From Dehalococcoidia bacterium (GTDB lineage Bacteria > Chloroflexota > Dehalococcoidia > JAUYDP01), in the NCBI GenBank assembly GCA_030691805.1, contig JAUYDP010000281.1, forward strand, positions 1-5,121: DNA of 5,121 nucleotides, in the 5' to 3' direction. Position 1 is the stretch's first letter. Each line of letters begins with the position of its first letter. Under the pieces are notes generated by a model. That model did not search any database. It had not been told where the DNA came from and was given only the letters and a program-made list of their open reading frames with translations. This document shows, piece by piece, positions 1-5,121 of this stretch. The position numbers and the translations under genes were made by a program.

Positions 1-1878
1 TGGGATGAGGCTTTCCAGGAGGTGGCCGCCCGTCTGGCCGAAGTCCGGCACAGCGGGCAGCCGGAAGGCCTCATCTTCATGGCCGGTTTCCTGGAAGGGA
101 CCCAGCCCATGGTGCGCCGTTTTGTACGGGCCTTCGGGACACCCTATTTCTATCAGGAAATGAGCCTTTTCCAGAACAACAAGGCGGTCGCCCAGAGGCT
201 TACCTGGGGAGCCGGGATGGAGATAAATGACCTTTCCCGCTCCCGGTACGTACTCAACTTCGGCGCTAATCCGTATGAAAGCCATGCGCTTTACATTCCG
301 CTTATGCAACGACTCGTCGAGGGAAGGATGCGGGGCTCCCGTCTGGTAACCCTGGACCCCCGTCTCTCCGGCACCGCGGCGCGAAGTGACGAATGGCTCC
401 CCATCCGGCCGGGCACCGATGCCGTGGTGGCCCTGGCCATAGCCAATGTGATAATACAGAAGGACCTGCACGACCAGGATTTCCTGACGAGGTGGACTAA
501 CCTCTCACCAGCCCAGTTGGCCCAGCATCTCCTGGCATATACTCCCGAGAGGGCGGCTGAGATCAGCGGCCTTGCTCCCGCCCAAATAGAGCGGATAGCC
601 GTGGAGTTCGCTACAAACAAGCCGGCCACGACCCTTTCCGCAGGTGGAGCCACCCTCCATGTCCATGGCGTTCAGACGGAGCGGGCCATCGCCCTGCTGA
701 ACGCAATCACCGGTAATGTGGATATACCCGGTGGTTACTGCCTGCCCCGGTCCTACCAGCTCGCTGAGCCGGAGCCTAAGCCGGTTGAGCCGGGCCCTCC
801 CCTGGACCCTGTACGTTCTTCCCGGCTCTTCGCCGACCTGCAAGAGGGAAAGCTGCGAAGCAAGGTCTTTATGACCTTTTTGGCCAATCCTGCCTACCTC
901 TATCCGGAACCGCAACTGACAGCCAAAGTACTGAGCGACCCGAGTATGGTGCCTTTCCACGTGGCTGTTGACAGCTACGTTACCGAGACCTCAGCTTTGG
1001 CTGATATCATCCTGCCTTCGGCAACCTATCTGGAGAGTTGGGATATCCAGTCAACCCCTTCCTGCGATCTGGTACCGCGGGTGAGCATCATGCAGCCGGT
1101 AGTCGGACGGCAGGGGGAATCCTTGCCGTTTCATGACATGAGCATCGAGCTGGCCCGGCGCATCGGTGGGGGTATGGAGAGATACTTCGACTTCGGCTCT
1201 ATGGAGGCGTACGTTTCTGCCATTGCTTCCCAGGTCCCCGGCCTGACCCAGGCCGGCGGCATAGCGCACTTGAAGGAAAACGGATTTTGGTCTGAACCTA
1301 ATGCCCGGCCAGCGTACCGTATATATGAAAAAGGTGGATTTGCTACTCCTTCCGGTAAGTTCGAGATCTCATCCAAGGCCGTGGAGGAGAAGGGGCTTTC
1401 CCGGTTGCCCGACTTCCCTCCAACCTCCGATTCCAGAGATAAAAAGGAGGAGTTGGTGTTGGTCACGTTCCAATCGAATGTGCACACCTACGGGCGGACG
1501 GGGTCGTGCATGTGGCTTTCGGAGATCGTCCACGATAACCCCGTTTGGGTCCATCCGGAGACCGCGGAGGCGTTGGGTGTGCGCAAGGGAGATACGGTGA
1601 CTATTAGCTCCGAAAAGGATAGCCTGACTGCTAAGGTCTGGGTGACCCAGGGAGTACATCCCGATGTCATTGCCATGGAGGCCGGTCTTGGCCACTGGGA
1701 GTCCGGCCGGATTGCCCAGGCGAAATCTTTTGAGAGCCAAGACCCGAACACCCGGCTGGTCTGGTGGGAGAAGCACGGCAATGGGTCCCATCCTTACCGT
1801 CTGGTTCCAATAAAAATAGACCCGGTGGGGGGCAGCCCTGCCTGGATGGGGCTGCCGGTTACCGTGACCAAGGCGTGA
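1..1878 (+). CDS. Molybdopterin oxidoreductase catalytic subunit (DMSO-reductase superfamily, PsrA/PhsA-like), 5' partial
   Basis: The frame is open from base 1 (WDEAFQEVAARLAEVR), which matches the family's 'W-D-E-A' segment, so the GTG at 22 is internal and the real start lies upstream. 625 codons remain; the N-terminal part that normally carries a Tat signal and a [4Fe-4S] Cys cluster is missing. Family features visible in order: GANP (about codon 91), the LVTLDPR and PIRPGTDAVVALA segments, the NAITGNVDIPGG block, ETSALADIILPSATYLE, then a C-terminal dinucleotide-binding domain (HTYGRTGS, NPVWVHPETAEALGVRKGD). It should bind bis-MGD and do two-electron redox chemistry on a small oxyanion, sulfur or similar substrate, probably outside the cytoplasmic membrane. 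Substrate is not assignable. Phe occupies codon 57, where Cys/Sec/Ser normally ligates Mo. The downstream partner is a multiheme cytochrome rather than a PsrB/PsrC pair; an FeS subunit could lie upstream. Superfamily is certain; subfamily is not. Confidence 0.95.
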   Translation, partial: WDEAFQEVAARLAEVRHSGQPEGLIFMAGFLEGTQPMVRRFVRAFGTPYFYQEMSLFQNNKAVAQRLTWGAGMEINDLSRSRYVLNFGANPYESHALYIPLMQRLVEGRMRGSRLVTLDPRLSGTAARSDEWLPIRPGTDAVVALAIANVIIQKDLHDQDFLTRWTNLSPAQLAQHLLAYTPERAAEISGLAPAQIERIAVEFATNKPATTLSAGGATLHVHGVQTERAIALLNAITGNVDIPGGYCLPRSYQLAEPEPKPVEPGPPLDPVRSSRLFADLQEGKLRSKVFMTFLANPAYLYPEPQLTAKVLSDPSMVPFHVAVDSYVTETSALADIILPSATYLESWDIQSTPSCDLVPRVSIMQPVVGRQGESLPFHDMSIELARRIGGGMERYFDFGSMEAYVSAIASQVPGLTQAGGIAHLKENGFWSEPNARPAYRIYEKGGFATPSGKFEISSKAVEEKGLSRLPDFPPTSDSRDKKEELVLVTFQSNVHTYGRTGSCMWLSEIVHDNPVWVHPETAEALGVRKGDTVTISSEKDSLTAKVWVTQGVHPDVIAMEAGLGHWESGRIAQAKSFESQDPNTRLVWWEKHGNGSHPYRLVPIKIDPVGGSPAWMGLPVTVTKA

Positions 1879-1884
1879 TAGGTC

Positions 1885-1938
1885 CAAGGAAAGTCCTTGC
1901 TACAACGCGGACTGGCGGCCCGGTAAGACCCGCCAGTC
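1885..1938 (+). other. Two tandem inverted repeats in the gap between molybdoenzyme and nonaheme cytochrome
   Basis: The gap after the molybdoenzyme stop (1879-1988) holds two perfect stem-loops: CAAGGA (1885-1890) with TCCTTG (1894-1899) around a 3-base loop, and GACTGGCGG (1910-1918) with CCGCCAGTC (1930-1938) around an 11-base loop. Only TT follows the second stem, so it is not a canonical Rho-independent terminator. It may be an mRNA stability or processing element that separates expression of the two genes, or a weak attenuator. I see no convincing promoter in this gap. The repeats are seen directly; the role is inference. Confidence 0.5.
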
Positions 1939-1974
1939 TTGCAGGGGAAGGTAGTTAGTAGAGGGCCTGTGACA

Positions 1975-1981
1975 GGGGAGG
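1975..1981 (+). promoter_or_regulatory. Ribosome binding site deciding the nonaheme cytochrome start
   Basis: GGGGAGG sits 7 bases before the ATG at 1989 and only 4 before the in-frame TTG at 1986. The spacing favours ATG 1989 as the true start. Confidence 0.7.
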
Positions 1982-1988
1982 ACACTTG

Positions 1989-3368
1989 ATGCTGCCTCGC
2001 GAGAGGATACCCGGATTACCAATTAGCCTGCTGCAAAGGATAAAAGAACTGCCCCGTTGGGTATGGTTCATCCTGGCAATCGCGGTCATACCCCCGTTGA
2101 CGACCCCGGTAGTCGGGCTTGCCCGCTACACTACCAGTAGCTCAGAATTCTGCTTGAGCTGTCACGGGGCAGGAGACACGCCGGACCGGTCTGTCAAGTC
2201 CGTGGTGCATCCGGGGTTCGACAAGGTCTCTTGTGTTGACTGCCATGCCAAGCATGGCCAGATCGTCTATGAAGGGTACGTTAAAGGTTTCGCCGCCGAG
2301 CCGGAACGGGTCAGCGTCAACTGCGTACGTTGCCACGAGGCTGTCCCCCTGAGGAATGATGCCCAGGGCTTCAAGTTCAATTTCTCAGATATCACTATTA
2401 CCCATAAGTCCCACTTGGAACGAGGGGCGACCTGCGCCGCTTGTCATTCCAACGTGGCCCATGACTTGAGCGTTCCTCAGACCAACCGGCCTCGTATGGA
2501 GACATGCAGCCAGTGCCATGCGGTTAGTGAGAGTTGTGTCAAATGCCATGTTAAAGGGCCTCCACCTGGCGCCGCTCCTGTGCCCGCGCCAGAGCGGAGC
2601 GGGTTGGAGACGGATGGGCGCATCCTGTATCTGCGGACGTGCTCCGCCTGTCATGGAACGCGCGGCGACCAAATAGAGCGGAGAAAGCTCAATTCCTTAG
2701 CACTTCTGGAAGAGAGGGGCGACCAGGCGTTATTCAGCGCTATTGCCGAAGGCCATGGACCCATGCCTGGATTTGGGGTAAGCAAGGGGGGGCACCTCAG
2801 CTATGATCAGATCATGTCCATAATCGGTTATTTAAAGGTGCTGGCTTCTACTCCTACAGGACCCATACCCGCCCAAGCTATATTCGAGAGCCGCTGTATC
2901 GTTTGCCACGGCCAGGATGGCAACAAGATGGAAGGGGTCCGGCTAGGTGATCCCCAGTTCCTTGACGCTTGGGGAGATGCCCTCTTAATCCAAGCGATAA
3001 ACGAGGGTAAAGGAGGGATGCCGGCATTCTTTCGGGATAGAGGTGGTCCTCTTAGCCGGCAGGAAATAGACGCTGTCCTGGCTTACCTGAAGAGTCTGGG
3101 AAAGAAGGGCGCCGCGCCTCAGAGCGGCCAGGGAAAAGAGCTATATGCCAAAAGCTGCGCCAATTGTCACGGGGAGAAGGGGGATGGACTGCCCTCTGCT
3201 AACCTCGCGGCGAAGGTATACCTGGAAGGACGCGGCCAGGGCGAGTTGGTAAAGGTGACTGAAGAGGGTAAGGGAGGAATGCCCGGCTTCGGACCTGGGA
3301 AAGGGGGGTCCCTTTCCAGAGAGCAGATTGCTGGGATAGTCCAGTATCTGCTGGGAGCGGCTAAATAG
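1989..3368 (+). CDS. Membrane-anchored nonaheme c-type cytochrome (NapC/c7-like hexaheme module fused to three class I cytochrome c domains)
   Basis: 459 residues from ATG 1989. A short basic N-terminus precedes one membrane segment (about residues 24-45), probably an uncleaved anchor with the rest outside the membrane. Nine CxxCH heme sites follow: C55 LSCH, C82 VDCH, C112 VRCH, C149 AACH, C173 SQCH, C183 VKCH, then C218 SACH, C303 IVCH and C390 ANCH. The first six lie within about 135 residues, and the first comes just after the membrane segment as in NapC/NirT-type quinol dehydrogenases; HKSHLERGATCAACH resembles NapC/c7 families. After a Pro/Ala linker (about 189-203) come three repeated single-heme domains, each with a GxMP candidate axial Met (M259, M344, M431) and a following GG-L-S motif. 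Likely role: moving electrons between the quinone pool or Rieske/b complex and the adjacent molybdoenzyme. The mosaic architecture is unusual. I do not recognise a named gene. Confidence 0.93.
   Translation: MLPRERIPGLPISLLQRIKELPRWVWFILAIAVIPPLTTPVVGLARYTTSSSEFCLSCHGAGDTPDRSVKSVVHPGFDKVSCVDCHAKHGQIVYEGYVKGFAAEPERVSVNCVRCHEAVPLRNDAQGFKFNFSDITITHKSHLERGATCAACHSNVAHDLSVPQTNRPRMETCSQCHAVSESCVKCHVKGPPPGAAPVPAPERSGLETDGRILYLRTCSACHGTRGDQIERRKLNSLALLEERGDQALFSAIAEGHGPMPGFGVSKGGHLSYDQIMSIIGYLKVLASTPTGPIPAQAIFESRCIVCHGQDGNKMEGVRLGDPQFLDAWGDALLIQAINEGKGGMPAFFRDRGGPLSRQEIDAVLAYLKSLGKKGAAPQSGQGKELYAKSCANCHGEKGDGLPSANLAAKVYLEGRGQGELVKVTEEGKGGMPGFGPGKGGSLSREQIAGIVQYLLGAAK
2616..3365 (+). repeat. Three tandem class I cytochrome c domain repeats inside the nonaheme cytochrome
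   Basis: Heme sites C218, C303 and C390 are 85 and 87 residues apart. Each unit ends in a related block: EGHGPMPGFGVSKGG, EGKGGMPAFFRDRGG and EGKGGMPGFGPGKGG, then L-S and a helix ending in YL. Units 2 and 3 also match at DNA level: 3003-3022 and 3264-3283 agree at 18 of 20 bases. This indicates internal domain duplication, with units 2 and 3 possibly the more recent pair. Confidence 0.85.
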
Positions 3369-3485
3369 GGTCTAGGTTTCACCCCGCCTGGTTGACGTGG
3401 GATATATAACGTTCGGCCATTTAAGGGCACTAGTATATACCGAAAGATACATCCCCTGCCAGGCATAAATATATCTATAGCGGGA

Positions 3486-3514
3486 TAGACACCAGCAGGC
3501 AACCAACGTAATAT
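3486..3514 (+). promoter_or_regulatory. Candidate sigma70-type promoter for the Rieske/cytochrome b cluster
   Basis: TAGACA (3486-3491, 5 of 6 to the -35 consensus), a 17-base spacer, and TAATAT (3509-3514, 4 of 6 to the -10 consensus) lie in the AT-rich 199-base gap upstream of the lipoprotein gene. Transcription would start near 3520-3522, leaving a leader of roughly 47 bases. It is a match by eye only. The rest of the gap (3369-3485) holds AT-rich stretches, including the palindrome GTATATAC at 3433-3440, but no gene or terminator that I can support. Confidence 0.4.
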
Positions 3515-3523
3515 GTATTAGGG

Positions 3524-3541
3524 CGAGCTAAACTCAGCTCG
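3524..3541 (+). promoter_or_regulatory. Perfect 6-bp inverted repeat just after the predicted transcription start
   Basis: CGAGCT (3524-3529) and AGCTCG (3536-3541) flank AAACTC; a G-T pair could extend the stem by one. It lies just downstream of the candidate -10 and 17 bases before the ribosome site. It could be an operator dyad or a 5' leader hairpin. No T-run follows, so it is not a standard terminator. Confidence 0.4.
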
Positions 3542-3567
3542 TGACACCAAGGGCCTAAGAAGGAGTT

Positions 3568-4005
3568 ATGAAGCGAAAGATCCTTGCAGTCGGGGCAGCA
3601 TACGCCATGATTTTATTGTTAGCTGCCTGTACGCCTCGTGCTACTCCCACCCCACAGCCGCCCAAGCCACCTGTTTCGGGGGAAGTGCCTCTAAGGGTAG
3701 AAGCCCGCTGGACGGGAAGCTATTCCAAAGACATCCAACCCATTTTTGACCAGTATTGCGTGCGGTGCCACGGGTCGAACGTGGCTGAGAACGGACTGCG
3801 CATGGACAGCTACGAGGGAGTTATGAAGGGGACCCAGTTCGGGCCTATCATAACACCGGGGGCTCCCGGCGCCAGCACTCTCGTATATGTAGTCCAGGGT
3901 ATAGCCGCTGAAAAAATCCGTATGCCGCACCAGGAACCGCGGCTCACGGTTAATCGAATCCAGAACATCATCTACTGGATCGAGTCCGGAGCACGTAAAG
4001 ACTAA
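3568..4005 (+). CDS. Monoheme cytochrome c lipoprotein (PSCyt1-like fold)
   Basis: 145 residues. The N-terminus has a KRK charged region, a hydrophobic core and the lipobox LAAC with lipidated C21, then a Thr/Pro-rich linker (about 22-38), so it should be anchored to the outer face of the membrane. One heme site, C64 VRCH68, sits in a domain of the form 'YSKDIQPIFDQYCVRCH...GLRMDSYEGVMKG...RMPH...IIYWIESGA', which resembles PSCyt1-type (planctomycete cytochrome c) domains; M119 in RMPH is a candidate axial ligand. It opens a tight cluster with a small membrane protein, a Rieske protein and cytochrome b, so it probably serves as the electron acceptor or carrier of that complex. AAGGAG lies only 2 bases before the ATG, which is unusually close; no better start gives a complete signal peptide. 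Confidence 0.92.
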   Translation: MKRKILAVGAAYAMILLLAACTPRATPTPQPPKPPVSGEVPLRVEARWTGSYSKDIQPIFDQYCVRCHGSNVAENGLRMDSYEGVMKGTQFGPIITPGAPGASTLVYVVQGIAAEKIRMPHQEPRLTVNRIQNIIYWIESGARKD

Positions 4006-4012
4006 GGGAGGG
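4005..4012 (+). promoter_or_regulatory. Ribosome binding site supporting the GTG start of the small membrane protein
   Basis: AGGGAGGG begins on the last base of the preceding TAA stop and lies 6 bases before GTG 4019. This supports translation of the small frame as a real gene. Confidence 0.6.
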
Positions 4013-4018
4013 CAGGAA

Positions 4019-4219
4019 GTGCTGATATTTATTGCTCTAGCTGAGGCGGCGAGGCTCTTTATAGAGCACGTCCCCACACTTGCTCTGCTGTTGGGCGTCC
4101 CCATTGGCATAATCATCCTTGGCATTATTGCCATCGCCATTGCCACCTTCATTGACCAGCAACTGCCCAGTAAAAAACTTGCAGAGCCGACCTTCCACCA
4201 GGAGGCGTTTGAACAATGA
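4019..4219 (+). CDS. Small single-span membrane protein, possible accessory subunit of the Rieske/cytochrome b complex
   Basis: 66 residues from GTG. The first 18 residues (LIFIALAEAARLFIEH) could form an amphipathic or partly buried helix. Residues about 19-45 form one long hydrophobic segment with GVPIGIIILGIIAIAIA, followed by a polar tail (DQQLPSKKLAEPTFHQEAFEQ). There are no Cys residues and no heme motif. I do not recognise a family. Reasons to believe it is real: a good ribosome site, a 13-base gap from the upstream stop, a clear membrane profile, and the stop TGA overlapping the Rieske ATG (ATGA, 4216-4219), which implies translational coupling. Position suggests a structural subunit of the quinol:cytochrome c oxidoreductase; this is inference. 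Confidence 0.75.
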   Translation: MLIFIALAEAARLFIEHVPTLALLLGVPIGIIILGIIAIAIATFIDQQLPSKKLAEPTFHQEAFEQ

Positions 4220-4737
4220 AGGACGAGCACGACAGTGGGGCCATCTCCCGCAGGTCTTTCCTCGACTATGGTATTCGGGCGATAGGGACGTTCATCGCTG
4301 CGGTTGTGACGGTACCGGTAATCGGCTACGTCATTTCCCCCGCCTTTGCCAAGAAAGAGGCCCCGTGGGTGCAGCTTGGAATGGTTAACGACTTCAGTCC
4401 TGATGTGCCAAAGCTCGTGCAGTTTTCCCGTTTCAGGAAGGACGGCTGGGTGGAGGTTGCAGAGAAGAAACTGGTCTGGGTAGTGCGCCGGGGAGCCGAC
4501 CAGTTCGACGTTTTTAACCCTAGATGCACCCACTTGGGTTGCTTCTTCAACTGGGAGCCGGATGCCAAGCGTTTTCGCAGTCCCTGCCATAACGGTACGT
4601 TCGATATCACCGGCAAAGTGACCGGAGGACCTCCTCCCAGATCCCTGGACACCATGGAGTACAAGGTTGAAGGGGGCCAGCTTTCCTGTGTTTATAAGGA
4701 CTTCCGTCTGGGCGTTCCGGAGAAGGTAGAACTCTAA
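4216..4737 (+). CDS. Rieske [2Fe-2S] iron-sulfur protein of a cytochrome bc/b6-type complex
   Basis: 173 residues, typical of short bacterial Rieske subunits. A Tat-type motif SRRSFLD (11-17) precedes one membrane anchor (about 22-43), so the folded cluster domain is exported while the N-terminus stays anchored. Cluster ligands are visible: box I CTHLGC with C104 and H106, and box II SPCHNG with C124 and H125. The Pro loop GGPPPRSLD (137-145) is of the usual kind. It would take one electron from quinol at the Qo site of cytochrome b and pass it to a c-type cytochrome. Box II normally reads CPCH; here Ser122 replaces the Cys that pairs with C109. The start ATG 4216 overlaps the upstream stop and is preceded by AGGAGG at 4200-4205. 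The gene ends with tandem in-frame stops TAA TAG. Confidence 0.96.
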   Translation: MKDEHDSGAISRRSFLDYGIRAIGTFIAAVVTVPVIGYVISPAFAKKEAPWVQLGMVNDFSPDVPKLVQFSRFRKDGWVEVAEKKLVWVVRRGADQFDVFNPRCTHLGCFFNWEPDAKRFRSPCHNGTFDITGKVTGGPPPRSLDTMEYKVEGGQLSCVYKDFRLGVPEKVEL

Positions 4738-4740
4738 TAG

Positions 4741-4745
4741 AGGAG
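4741..4745 (+). promoter_or_regulatory. Ribosome binding site deciding the cytochrome b TTG start
   Basis: AGGAG lies 5 bases before TTG 4751 and 14 before the next in-frame TTG (4760), favouring 4751. Confidence 0.6.
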
Positions 4746-4750
4746 AGACT

Positions 4751-5121
4751 TTGGACCGTTTGCTTGGCTGGGTAGACGAACGGATCGAGATCAGAAGCAT
4801 CTGGGATACCCTGATGGAGCGGCATATCCCTATGGGTGTCAACTGGTGGTACACCTTGGGCAGCGCCACCCTCTTCGTCTTCATGCTTCAGGCAGTCACG
4901 GGCATGTTCCTGGCATTGTACTACTCTCCCAGCCCGGACCATGCCTACGACAGCATTCAGTTTATAATGAACGAAGTGATGTTCGGGAGGGTGGTCAGGG
5001 GCCTGCACCACTGGGGCGGCAGCGCCATGGTGATACTGGTAACTCTGCATATGCTTCGCGTCTTCGTAATGGGCGCATATAAATACCCCAGGGAGATGAC
5101 CTGGATGGTAGGTGTGGTCCT
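4751..5121 (+). CDS. Cytochrome b (b6-type N-terminal region) of a quinol:cytochrome c oxidoreductase, 3' partial
   Basis: 123 codons from TTG, running off the window without a stop. MDRLLGWVDER and the following helix precede the first membrane span (about 33-57, ending AVTGMFLALYYSP); FIMNEVMFGRVVRGLHHW leads into the second (about 87-108). H86 and H100 are 14 residues apart, as expected for one ligand of each of the two b hemes, and RVFVMGAYKYPREMTW matches the conserved stretch after helix B. The other two ligands, on helix D, lie beyond the window. It should hold the quinol-oxidising core that partners the Rieske protein 13 bases upstream. Position 35 is Thr in YTLG, where b6-type proteins have the Cys (YCLG) that binds heme ci covalently. 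Whether the gene is full length or split (b6 plus subunit IV) cannot be told. Confidence 0.95.
   Translation, partial: MDRLLGWVDERIEIRSIWDTLMERHIPMGVNWWYTLGSATLFVFMLQAVTGMFLALYYSPSPDHAYDSIQFIMNEVMFGRVVRGLHHWGGSAMVILVTLHMLRVFVMGAYKYPREMTWMVGVV

Noticed and set aside
22..24. GTG as start of the molybdoenzyme
   Set aside because: The frame stays open to base 1 and codons 1-7 (WDEAFQE) match the conserved family segment, so the gene enters the window from the left.
1888..1897. GGAAAGTCCT resembling the start motif of RNase P RNA
   Set aside because: The gap is only 110 bases and none of the other conserved RNase P segments follow; the motif is explained by the short inverted repeat.
1910..1940. 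Rho-independent terminator after the molybdoenzyme
   Set aside because: The 9-bp GC-rich stem is followed by TTGCAGG, not a T-run, so only a non-terminator or weak role can be supported.
3392..3410. TTGACG followed by TATATAAC as a promoter
   Set aside because: The two elements are only about 5-7 bases apart, and nothing resembling a -10 lies 16-18 bases after TTGACG.
3691..4884. Long open frame (397 codons) on the minus strand across the lipoprotein, small protein, Rieske and cytochrome b genes
   Set aside because: It lies antisense to four well-supported genes, its translation shows no recognisable domain, and it spans gene borders. It is a chance opening in GC-rich DNA.
4846..5082. Plus-strand open frame of 78 codons inside cytochrome b
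   Set aside because: It is out of frame with the clearly conserved cytochrome b translation and has no domain or ribosome site.

Overview
The window reads as one strand of a respiratory electron-transport locus from an anaerobic or facultative bacterium. All genes are on the + strand. The lipoprotein start, with its lipobox followed by a Thr/Pro-rich linker, together with the mixed ATG/GTG/TTG starts, strong purine-rich ribosome sites and a Rieske/cytochrome b pair with multiheme cytochromes, would fit a Chloroflexota-type (or another deep-branching, Gram-positive-like) genome. This is a weak inference; no taxonomic marker is present.

Layout: (1) bases 1-1878 hold the 5'-truncated catalytic subunit of a molybdopterin (DMSO-reductase superfamily) oxidoreductase. 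(2) A 110-base gap holds two inverted repeats. (3) Bases 1989-3368 encode a membrane-anchored nonaheme cytochrome c: six heme sites in a NapC/c7-like N-terminal part, then three tandem single-heme class I domains. (4) A 199-base AT-richer gap carries a plausible sigma70-type promoter and a perfect 6-bp inverted repeat. (5) A tight cluster follows: a monoheme cytochrome c lipoprotein (3568-4005), a 66-residue single-span membrane protein (4019-4219), a Rieske iron-sulfur protein (4216-4737, overlapping the previous gene by ATGA) and the start of a cytochrome b (4751 to the window end, no stop).

Working model (inference): the Rieske protein and cytochrome b form the core of a quinol:cytochrome c oxidoreductase, with the small membrane protein as a possible accessory subunit and the lipoprotein cytochrome as the local electron carrier. 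The nonaheme cytochrome would connect the quinone pool and/or the Rieske/b complex to the extracytoplasmic molybdoenzyme. Direction of electron flow and substrate cannot be read from the sequence. Several canonical cofactor residues are replaced: Phe at the expected Mo-ligand position, Ser for a Rieske disulfide Cys, and Thr for the Cys that binds heme ci in b6-type cytochromes. These make the locus more interesting than a standard bc operon.
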